From contig CAVPPW010000050.1 in NCBI GenBank assembly GCA_963707445.1, forward strand, positions 124,001-188,000: a stretch of DNA of 64,000 nt. Direction: 5' to 3'. Position numbers and translations under genes: made by a program. The notes under the pieces were generated by a model. The model did not search any database. It saw nothing but the letters and a program-made list of their open reading frames with translations, and had not been told where the DNA came from. This DNA comes from JALORV01 sp963707445 (GTDB lineage: Bacteria > Pseudomonadota > Gammaproteobacteria > Burkholderiales > Burkholderiaceae_F). Positions 57,327 through 64,000 of the stretch are shown here, piece by piece (within the stretch, counting starts at the first letter, position 1; each line of letters opens with the position of its first letter).

Positions 57327-58628
57327 ATGAACCTGCATCGACTGCTGAAGCAGCGGGAGGAACGCGGCGAACCGCTGCGCGTGGCGCTTATCGGTGCCGG
57401 CAAGTTCGGCACGATGTACCTGTCACGGGTGCGGCACACTCCAGGCGTCCGGCTGGTCGCCATCGCCGACCTCGACCTCCAGCGTGCCCGCGACGCACTG
57501 CGGGCGGTCGGCTGGAGCGATTCGTCGATCGCCTCGCTGCGCTGCTACGACGACGCGCGCCGCATGATCGACGAACCCGACGTCGACATCGTGATCGATG
57601 CGACCGGCTCGCCGAGCGCGGGCATCGATCACGTGCTGGCGTGCTGCGCGGCGCGTAAGCACGTGATCATGGTGAACGTCGAGGCTGATGCGCTCGCAGG
57701 TCCGCTGCTGGCGCGACGGGCCCAGGAGGCCGGGATCGTCTATTCGCTGGCGTATGGTGACCAGCCGGCCCTCATCTGCGAGATGGTCGATTGGGCGCGG
57801 GCCTGCGGATTCGAAGTGATCGCCGCCGGCAAGGGCACGAAGTACCTGCCGGAGTACCACCAATCGACACCGGCGACGGTCTGGAACTACTACGGCCTCA
57901 GTGCCGACGATGCCGCCCGGGGTGGGCTCAACCCGCAGATGTTCAACTCGTTTCTCGACGGCACCAAGAGCGCGATCGAGATGTGCGCAGTGGCCAACGC
58001 CACCGGGCTGCACGCACCGGATGGCCTCGCGTTCCCGCCCTGTGGTGTCGACGATCTGCCGAAGGTCCTGCGACCTCATGCCGAAGGCGGCGTGCTGCAC
58101 CAGCGCGGGCAGGTCGAGGTCATTTCGAGCCTGAACCGCGACGGCACGCCGGTGTTCCGTGACCTGCGCTGGGGCGTCTATGTCGTCTTCGCCGCTGACA
58201 GCGACTACGTCGAGCGTTGCTTTAGGGAATACGGTTTGGTCACGGATCCGTCCGGCCAGTACGCCGCGCTATACAAGCCGTTTCACCTGATCGGGCTCGA
58301 ACTCGGCGTCAGCGTGGCGAGCGTCGGCCTGCGCGGCGAGGCGACCGGTTGTCCGATCGGCTTCACCGCGGACGTCGTCGCGACTGCGAAACGTGACCTC
58401 GCGCCGGGGGAGATGCTCGACGGCGAGGGCGGATCGACGGTCTACGGGCGCGTCATGCCGGCCGTTGAGTCGCTGCGGCTTCAAGGTCTGCCGCTGGGCC
58501 TGGCGAACAACGTGCGCCTGCACCGTCCGGTGGCGGCGGGCCAACCGGTCGGCTGGGCCGACGTGGAGATCGACGAACGTCAGCCGGCCGTCGCCTTCCG
58601 CCGCGAAATGGAAACGGCCGGCGGCTAA
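57327..58628 (+). CDS. NAD(P)-binding oxidoreductase with SAF domain (COG4091)
   Basis: The 433-residue protein has an N-terminal Rossmann fold (LIGAGKFGTMYLSRVRHTPG), a central homoserine-dehydrogenase-like domain (NPQMFNSFLDGTKSAIEMCA) and a C-terminal SAF-type segment (ATAKRDLAPGEMLDGEGG). This fits the predicted homoserine dehydrogenase-like family COG4091, whose members work on sugar acids or similar carbonyl substrates. The actual substrate is not known. A true homoserine dehydrogenase gene is elsewhere in the window, so this one is unlikely to be biosynthetic. The 67 bases before it contain no gene. The frame is intact. Confidence 0.8.
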   Translation: MNLHRLLKQREERGEPLRVALIGAGKFGTMYLSRVRHTPGVRLVAIADLDLQRARDALRAVGWSDSSIASLRCYDDARRMIDEPDVDIVIDATGSPSAGIDHVLACCAARKHVIMVNVEADALAGPLLARRAQEAGIVYSLAYGDQPALICEMVDWARACGFEVIAAGKGTKYLPEYHQSTPATVWNYYGLSADDAARGGLNPQMFNSFLDGTKSAIEMCAVANATGLHAPDGLAFPPCGVDDLPKVLRPHAEGGVLHQRGQVEVISSLNRDGTPVFRDLRWGVYVVFAADSDYVERCFREYGLVTDPSGQYAALYKPFHLIGLELGVSVASVGLRGEATGCPIGFTADVVATAKRDLAPGEMLDGEGGSTVYGRVMPAVESLRLQGLPLGLANNVRLHRPVAAGQPVGWADVEIDERQPAVAFRREMETAGG

Positions 58629-58643
58629 TCGGCGGGACTCGCG

Positions 58644-59168
58644 CTACTTCGTGGCGCCGGCGGCCTTCTTGCGCTCGCGCATGATTGCGGCTTCGTCCAG
58701 CTCGTCGTAGTCCCGCGTCGTGCAGCGCTGGACCCACGCGGCTCGTCCCTCGTCGAACGCCTTGCCCTGTTCGCGCAGTGCACGCAGGCGTGTGTTGTAG
58801 GTCTCGGCGACGCCGTCGCGCTTGGCTTCCTCTTCGGTAAGCGCCTGTTTGCCGGCAACGTCGGCGGGGTCAAGTGCGTCGCGCTTGCGGGCAAGGTCAG
58901 CATCCATCTTCTTGACCTCGGCGAGCTGCCCGTCGAGCGCGACCTGTTCCTTCTGCACCTGCGTGCTGATCTGCGCGAGACGGTCCTGCTCGTTCATGCA
59001 GGCGCGCAGTTCGTCGCGTGTCATCAGGTTGGCGCGGCTCTTCGGCGCGGGTTTGGCCGGGGCAGCCTTCGACGGTGCGTCGGCTGCGAACGCGCGATCG
59101 GGCATCGCGCCGCATGCGAGCAGCAAGGCGGCCACTAGGCTGATCTGAAACGGTGACGTCTTCGTCAT
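58644..59168 (-). CDS. Exported protein of unknown function with a coiled-coil core
   Basis: From the ATG at 59168 the protein is 174 residues. It has a signal peptide (SLVAALLLACGAMPDRAFA), an Ala/Lys/Pro linker, and a helical core predicted as coiled coil (QISTQVQKEQVALDGQLAEV) with two Cys that bracket it (LRACMNEQD and VQRCTTRD). I do not recognise a named family. It lies 10 bases after hslO on the same strand, so it is probably cotranscribed. The bracketed cysteines could form a disulfide in the periplasm. Confidence 0.75.
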   Translation of the reverse strand: MTKTSPFQISLVAALLLACGAMPDRAFAADAPSKAAPAKPAPKSRANLMTRDELRACMNEQDRLAQISTQVQKEQVALDGQLAEVKKMDADLARKRDALDPADVAGKQALTEEEAKRDGVAETYNTRLRALREQGKAFDEGRAAWVQRCTTRDYDELDEAAIMRERKKAAGATK

Positions 59169-59178
59169 TGCAAGGGTC

Positions 59179-60087
59179 CTAGTGCCGGGTGGCTTGGGCG
59201 GTCGTCTCGGTGTTTCCACTCGCGAAGAGCTGCGCGACGTCGACGGCGTCAAAGGAATAGCTGCGGCTGCAGAAGTCGCAGGTCACCGTGACGACTCGCA
59301 TCTCGTCGATGATCGAATCGACCTCTTCGCGACCCAGTGAAAGCAGCATGCGGCCGATGCGCTCGCGCGAGCAGGTGCAGGCAAAACGCGGCATGAAAGT
59401 GGACTGCGGCTGGATCTGCTCCTGGCCGTACAGCCGGCGCAGCACCGTTTCCGGGGGCAGCTCGAGCAGCTCTTCGCTCTTGAGCGTTGCCGCGAGCGTG
59501 GTCGCACGGTCCCAGGCATCGGTGTCGGTCGGCACCGAGGTCCCGCCGTGCTCGGGCAGCCGCTGCAACAGCAGTCCCGCGCTGGCGCGGTCGTCGGCAG
59601 CGAGCACGAGTCGTGTCTCGAGCTGCTCCGACTGGCGCATATAGGCCTCGAGCACGGCAGCCATCGATTCGCCGTCGAGCGGCACGATGCCTTGATAGGG
59701 CTGCTGACCCGGAAGCGGATCGCGCGGATCGAGCGTGATTGCGAAGCGGCCGCGGCCGCCCCGGTTGATCAGCTGCCGCATCGACGCCTCCGCGTCGATC
59801 GGCTCGTCGCCAAGCTTGGCGGTTGCGCGCATCGCCAGGTCGGGCTGGCATTCGACGACCAGCAGCTTGACCGGACCGTCGCCATGGACCTGCATGATCA
59901 GCGCCCCGTTGAACTTGATGTTGGTGGCGAGCAGCGCCGCAGCCGCGACCATTTCGCCCAGCAGGCGCGTGACGACCGGCGGAAAGTCATGCAGTTCAAC
60001 CATCTGTCGCCACGCGCTGTCGACGCGCACAAGTCCGCCTCGCACCGGCGCGGCCTGAAACAGGAACTTCAGCAACCGGTCGCTCAC
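59179..60087 (-). CDS. hslO: Redox-regulated chaperone Hsp33
   Basis: Hsp33 is inactive when reduced and becomes a holdase when oxidised. The protein begins VSDRLLKFLFQAAPVRGGLV from a GTG at 60087, which matches the family start. An upstream in-frame extension is not conserved. It has the N-domain (VVTRLLGEMVAAAALLA) and the C-terminal redox switch with zinc-binding CTCSRERIGRMLL and VTCDFCSRSY (CxC and CxxC). The length of about 302 residues is normal. The frame is intact. Confidence 0.94.
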   Translation of the reverse strand: MSDRLLKFLFQAAPVRGGLVRVDSAWRQMVELHDFPPVVTRLLGEMVAAAALLATNIKFNGALIMQVHGDGPVKLLVVECQPDLAMRATAKLGDEPIDAEASMRQLINRGGRGRFAITLDPRDPLPGQQPYQGIVPLDGESMAAVLEAYMRQSEQLETRLVLAADDRASAGLLLQRLPEHGGTSVPTDTDAWDRATTLAATLKSEELLELPPETVLRRLYGQEQIQPQSTFMPRFACTCSRERIGRMLLSLGREEVDSIIDEMRVVTVTCDFCSRSYSFDAVDVAQLFASGNTETTAQATRH

Positions 60088-60690
60088 CGAGTGACCGCCT
60101 GCATGCGTCGCCTGAGGCGTCAGCGCGCGCAGGACCTTCGGTGCCGCGCCGAGGCGAAACGGGTTGCGAATCACGATGGGTCGGGGGTACATAGCCAGAC
60201 TTCGCCGCGCCGACGGGCGGCGTACAAGCGGGACGGATTGTGTCACGCCATGCGCAGGCGCTCGCCGGACGAACCGGAGTCGTCGACGCGACTGTGTGAG
60301 AACCGAATCGCCTGCTTGCGCCACGCGCGACCTGTACGGTGCAAGTCCCGGACCTGCATCGCAAGCGAAGCGCGGTCACCGTGTCCCTCGGCGGTGCTGA
60401 CACGGTGCGCGGCTGGTCCGCAGTTTTCTGCGATGCAACCGGCGCGCGCGTCGACGGCGGTCGCCCGGCGCACTGGGCGGCGTTCTCGTCGCAATGGCGT
60501 TCGAGGACGCAACGCGGACTGCCGTCCGTCGGACAGTGCGTGTGGACACACTGACTGCAAGCCTGCGAAAGCGGGGAATTCGGGGCTGTTTTACCGCCTT
60601 GCGGATTAGCTAGCAGCCGCGATCGCAATCACGTGGTATCGAATAACACTAGCGGCGCCGATAAAGTCTGCAGCGCATCCCGGAGGACGC
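60088..60690 (+). other. Gap of about 600 bases with no recognisable gene
   Basis: Between hslO and the small paralogue pair. Several open frames of 70-210 codons exist on both strands, but composition is Arg/Ala/Pro-rich, frames overlap, and none shows a domain, a good ribosome site or a conserved motif. One plus-strand frame (about 60294-60554) looks slightly more protein-like (VSLGGADTVRGWSAVF) but remains unassigned. No clear terminator or promoter was found, apart from a ribosome site GGAGG just before 60691. Confidence 0.4.
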
Positions 60691-61053
60691 ATGAATTTCG
60701 CCGCCATTTTGAATATGCCGTTGACCGAATTGCTGGGCCGCCGCAAGCCGGCGCCGCCGCGGCGGGCCCTGGCACCGAAGCCGCGGATGGGCGCGACGCT
60801 GTGCTGCGCCGGCCTGCGCATGACGGTTCAGGCGGGGCTGACCGACGAAATGTGGTCGTGGCTGGCGGCGCTCGGATGGCGCGAACTGCGCGGCGGCGAG
60901 AACCGACTTCACTACCGGGCGCTGTCGAGCCCACTGGTGAACCGCCTGTACGACGTCGCACCGGATGACCGGCAGAAGATCCTGTTGCTGGCGATTCGCG
61001 AGGCCACCCGCCCGCGCGAGACGGCGCGCGCCGACCGGAGCCCGTCCAATTAA
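60691..61053 (+). CDS. Small protein of unknown function, tandem paralogue A
   Basis: The 120-residue protein starts MNFAAILNMPLTELLGR with a good GGAGG ribosome site. A basic Pro-rich stretch leads into a compact domain with KPRMG, LRMTVQAGLTDEMWSWL, GWREL, then HYRALSSPLVNRLYDV and a helical end. No signal peptide or membrane segment is visible; a Trp- and Arg-rich small cytoplasmic protein is likely. About 36 of 79 aligned residues equal those of the next gene. I cannot assign a function. Confidence 0.75.
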   Translation: MNFAAILNMPLTELLGRRKPAPPRRALAPKPRMGATLCCAGLRMTVQAGLTDEMWSWLAALGWRELRGGENRLHYRALSSPLVNRLYDVAPDDRQKILLLAIREATRPRETARADRSPSN

Positions 61054-61118
61054 CCGATTCGTGGTACGCGCCGGCGCCGCTTCATCTTTAAAGTAGCCGG
61101 CCGGAGGAAGTACAAGAG

Positions 61119-61487
61119 GTGAATTTCGTGGGACCAGTGCTGGACCGGGTTCGGACGTTATTCAACGTCCGCGTTTCGCGCGGCATGCCATTGGTTGGAA
61201 CCAAGCCGCGGATCGGCTCACGCATCTGTCGTGACGATCTGCGCATGACGGTCCAGGCCGGCATGACCGATTCACTGTGGCGCTGGCTCGTCCATCAGGG
61301 CTGGAGAGAAATCACTTACCGCCCTGACCGTCGTCGCTATCGCGACCTTCCGGCAGGTTATGTGACCCAGCTGGTAGACGCTGCGGTCGAACACCGCGAG
61401 CGCGTGCTCGAGGCAGCGATCGCCAACGCGACGCTGCGACCGGTACCGGCACGGCGCGGGCCCTGGGCCCACACCCGCGGCCGCTAG
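61119..61487 (+). CDS. Small protein of unknown function, tandem paralogue B
   Basis: The 122-residue partner of the previous gene, starting VNFVGPVLDRVRTLF at a GTG (61119) with GGAGGAAG upstream. The shared core is KPRIG, LRMTVQAGMTDSLWRWL, GWREI, then RRRYRDLPAGYVTQLVDA and AIANAT. Both copies keep the Trp-Trp-Leu, Gly-Trp-Arg-Glu and Tyr-Arg positions, so the fold is under selection. Spacing of 65 bases with its own leader, including CTTTAAAGTAG, may allow separate expression. Function unknown. Confidence 0.75.
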   Translation: MNFVGPVLDRVRTLFNVRVSRGMPLVGTKPRIGSRICRDDLRMTVQAGMTDSLWRWLVHQGWREITYRPDRRRYRDLPAGYVTQLVDAAVEHRERVLEAAIANATLRPVPARRGPWAHTRGR

Positions 61488-61500
61488 CCGGAGCGCCGGC

Positions 61501-61948
61501 GTGCGGCCGAGCGCTGCCGCCGGCAGACGCTTTTCCGAGTTCCTGCATCGGGCAAACGTTCGGCGCGACGCTCGCTGTCACGACCGAGCATCTGGATCGC
61601 GGCGCCGAGTTAATCGGCGATTTCAATCCGCTGCACGTCGACGAGGAGTTCGCGCGCCGTTCGCCGTTCGGCGGCCGCATCCTGCATGGCGTCCTGACCT
61701 CGGCGCTGATGAGCGCGCCGTTCGGCAACCTCGTCGCGGGTACCGCGCTCGGCTACCTCGAGCACAACACACGCTTTCTTGCGCCGGTACGTCCGGGCGA
61801 TCGGCTGACGATCCAGTGGACCGTCACCGACCTGGTTGCGAAGCCCCACCGCGGCGGGGGAATCGTTGTCGCCGATTGCCGCGCTGTCAATCAGGACGGC
61901 ACTGTCGTGGCCAGCGCCACTGGCAAGATGCTCGTTTCCGACAGCTAG
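61501..61948 (+). CDS. MaoC-type (R)-specific enoyl-CoA hydratase (one frame break)
   Basis: The hot-dog fold protein has the MaoC/PhaJ hydratase signature with the catalytic Asp and His: GDFNPLHVDEEFARRSPFGG and RILHGVLTSALM, then APVRPGDRLTIQWTVTDL. Such enzymes hydrate trans-2-enoyl-CoA to (R)-3-hydroxyacyl-CoA, feeding fatty-acid or polyhydroxyalkanoate metabolism. The N-terminal 15 residues (GRRFSEF) are in another frame from a GTG at 61501, with an indel near 61543. The TAG stop overlaps the stop of the convergent acyl-CoA synthetase gene: both are read from the same CTAG. Confidence 0.85.
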
Positions 61949-63598
61949 GCGACGGCCGGCCCGTCAGCGCGCGTGGCCTCGAGTTCGCGCAGTACGCGAC
62001 GCTGCACCTTGCCGGTGGTCGTCATCGGCAGCGCATCGATGAATTCGATGTCTTTCGGGTACTCATACGGGGCGAGCTTGCCGCGCACATGCGCCTGCAG
62101 TTCGGCCACGAGCGCTTCGCTTCCGGTGTGGCCCGACGCCAGCACGACAAACGCCTTCACGACCGCGCCGCGCTCGGCGTCGGGTTTCGGCACGACAGCG
62201 ACGTTGGCCACTGCCGGATGGCGTATCAGGCAGTTCTCGATCTCGCTCGGGCCGATGCGGTAGCCGGCGGCCTTGAACATGTCGTCGGCGCGGCCCGCGT
62301 ACCAGAGATAGCCGCGAGCGTCGCGGCGCGCCAGGTCGCCGGTGCGACACCAGTCGCCGGTGTACTTGCGTTGTGTCGCGACGGGGTTACGCCAGTAGCC
62401 GAGAAAGAACACCGGGTCAGCATGGCCGTGGATGTCGCGCCGATGGATCGCGACTTCGCCGGTCTCGCCGTCCGGCATCGGCGCGCCGTCGTCATCGATC
62501 ACCGCAACCCGGTGGCCAGGATAAGGCCGGCCCATGCTGCCGGCGACTGCCGGCCACTTTTCGTGCGAGTTGCCGACGATGTAGTTCATCTCGGTCTGAC
62601 CGAACATCTCGTTGATCGTGATGCCGAGCGCGTCGCGGGACCAGTCGTAAACGGTCTCGCCCACGGCTTCGCCCGCACTCATCACCGCACGCAGCCGCAG
62701 CCGATAGCGCTCGCGCGGTGCGGCGACCGACTTCATCATCATCTTGAGCGCAGTCGGGAAGAGAAACGTATTCGTCACGCCATAGCGCTGCAGCCAGATC
62801 GAAGGCGCGTTCGGGGTCGAAGCGGCCGCGGGTGCCGACGATCGGGAATCCGAAGTAAAGCGTGGGCAGCAGCGCGTCCATCAGCCCGCCGGTCCAGGCC
62901 CAATCCGCGGGCGACCAGAACACGTCGCCCGCCTGCGGGAACCAGTTCTGCGACGCGACGAAGCCGGGCAGATTGCCGATCAGCGCCGAGTGCGGCATCA
63001 GCGCTCCCTTGGGCGGACCGGTCGTACCGCTGGTATAGATCAGAACTGCCGGATCGCTCGCCTGCGTCGTCACGCAGTCGAAGCGATCGGCGGCGGCCGA
63101 CAGGATTTCGCTCCACTCCTGCGCGTCGCTGGAGCGCTCGCCGACGGTGATCAGGTGGCGCAGTTCCGGGCACTGCGCCCGTGCCGCTGCTACCGCGGGC
63201 TGCGCGGCGGCATCGATGATCGCGGCAACGGCGCCGCTGTCCTGCAACCGATACTCGAGCGCCTCCGGCCCGAACAGCAGTGACAAAGGCATCGCCACCG
63301 CACCGAGCTGGTAGATCGCGATATGCGCGATCGCGGTCTCCGGACGCTGCGGCAGCACCAACGCCACCCGGTCGCCGCGCTGCACGCCCAGAGCGGCGAG
63401 CGCGTTCGACAGTCGGTTGGCATCGGCCTGCAGCGCCGCATAGGTGTAAGAAGCACGCACGCCCTGCGCGTCTTCGCAGTGCAGTGCGATGCGCGAGCTC
63501 TCGTGCGCCCAGCGGCGGCTGCAGACGGTTGCGATGTTGAACTCGTCCGGGACATTCCAGCGGAACGACTCGTACAGGGCGCGATATTGATCGCGCAT
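61945..63598 (-). CDS. Acyl-CoA synthetase, AMP-binding family (one frame break)
   Basis: This is an adenylate-forming enzyme of about 550 residues, closest in layout to acetyl/medium-chain acyl-CoA synthetases. The A3 motif is LIYTSGTTGPPKGALMPH, A5 is NEMFGQTEMNYI, A7/A8 is GDWCRTGDLARRDARGY then GRADDMFKAAGYRIGPSEIE, and the acyl-adenylate lysine lies in TTTGKVQRRVL. The frame changes near 62780. The lysine is the residue usually acetylated in such enzymes and reversed by sirtuins, and a sirtuin gene is present at 17.8 kb, though a link is only a suggestion. The start ATG is at 63598. Confidence 0.9.
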
Positions 63599-63611
63599 AG
63601 TTCATCCCTTT

Positions 63612-63640
63612 CTCGGACGCGGTGCCGCGCTTCATATAAT
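63612..63640 (+). promoter_or_regulatory. Possible promoter of the last gene
   Basis: A consensus -10 TATAAT is at 63635-63640, in the divergent space between the acyl-CoA synthetase and hydrolase genes. No good -35 is found at 17 bases, so only the -10 supports it. Confidence 0.35.
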
Positions 63641-63692
63641 CGCCGAACCCCGGTGCGGCTGCAACGCGGCCGCGGAACAAGATCAGGTCCGA

Positions 63693-64000
63693 TGCTCCGG
63701 CCCTCGCACTCTGAAACCCTCGATATCCGCGGCCTGCGCTATCACCTGCGCTGCTGGAGCGAGCGCGCAACGGCGCCGCGCACGGTCGTGATGCTGCACG
63801 GCTGGATGGACGTTTCGGCGAGCTTCCAGTTCGTCGCAGATGCGCTCGGCGATGACTGGGCTGTCGTGGCGCCGGATTGGCGCGGCTACGGACTGACCGA
63901 CCGCGCCGGCGCAGATTGCTACTGGTTCCCGGACTACCTTGCGGACCTCGATCGCATACTCGATCACATATCCCCTGGGCCTGCGCTGCTGGTCGGTCAC
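63693..64000 (+). CDS. Alpha/beta hydrolase, N-terminal part (cut by the window end)
   Basis: About 102 codons of an alpha/beta-fold hydrolase. After a short strand region come VVMLHGWMDVSASFQF, which holds the oxyanion-hole HG, then VVAPDWRGYGLTDR. The last residues, LLVGH, are the start of the nucleophile elbow G-x-S-x-G; the Ser lies just past the window. Substrate cannot be told. It is divergent from the acyl-CoA synthetase gene. Confidence 0.8.

Noticed and set aside
59996..60628. A 210-codon minus-strand frame upstream of hslO
   Set aside because: Composition is Arg/Thr/Pro/Ala-rich without motifs, it overlaps hslO in another frame, and no ribosome site is seen.

Overview
The window is high-GC DNA from a betaproteobacterium, probably an uncultivated or draft-assembled member near Burkholderiales, Rhodocyclales or Nitrosomonadales. 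The evidence is gene order: rodZ-ispG-hisS-yfgM-bamB-der-hfq-hflX-hflKC-DUF2065-hisZ-purA, a tRNA-Leu beside rnr, rpsF-priB-rpsR-rplI-dnaB, alaC-hom-thrC followed by molybdopterin genes and clpB, and pyrG-kdsA-DUF1330-eno-ftsB. HisZ, PriB and RpoN-type promoters before PEP-CTERM genes fit the same group. I could not place the order or genus from the sequence alone.

Layout. 1-13.3 kb (+): cell shape, isoprenoid, translation, outer-membrane assembly, ribosome GTPases, Hfq, the HflKC membrane complex, histidine and purine synthesis. 13.4-22.9 kb: tRNA-Leu(CAG) on the minus strand with its own promoter and terminator, then RNase R, RlmB, an AlkB-type diiron membrane oxygenase, a sirtuin, the S6/PriB/S18/L9 operon with a structured leader, DnaB, and DUF47 and DUF456 proteins. 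22.90-23.30 kb: a ~400-bp nested inverted repeat whose ends are the stop codons of the two convergent flanking genes. 23.3-25.8 kb (-): PhoH, a peroxiredoxin and an Mth938-like protein. 26.0-32.8 kb (+): AlaC, Hom, ThrC, MobB, MoeA, MoaD, MoaE, CrcB. 32.9-38.6 kb (-): TamB and TamA. 38.7-41.35 kb (+): ClpB behind a likely heat-shock promoter. 41.4-43.4 kb (+): two PEP-CTERM surface protein genes, each with a sigma-54-type promoter and a terminator. 43.4-48 kb: a PBP7-type endopeptidase, an IclR regulator and divergent lutA-lutB. 48-51.7 kb (-): a coupled chain NUDIX-aat-bpt-pyrD-thpR. 51.7-58.6 kb (+): a glycerophosphodiesterase, PyrG, KdsA, DUF1330, enolase, FtsB and a COG4091 oxidoreductase. 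58.6-64 kb: Hsp33 with a small periplasmic protein, a tandem pair of unknown small paralogues, a MaoC-type hydratase, an acyl-CoA synthetase and the start of an alpha/beta hydrolase.

About 25 of roughly 64 protein genes change reading frame at one or more single-base indels, including genes that are normally essential (ispG, hisS, der, rplI, kdsA). The protein on both sides of each break is well conserved, so I read these as sequence or assembly errors and annotate them as whole genes, not pseudogenes. Two apparent oddities, a NUDIX-Aat fusion and a detached basic tail of RNase R, come from the same cause or may do so.

Most of the window is housekeeping DNA. The parts most worth a second look are the composite palindrome at 22.9-23.3 kb, the pair of PEP-CTERM genes with a duplicated sigma-54 control region, and the small paralogue pair at 60.7-61.5 kb.
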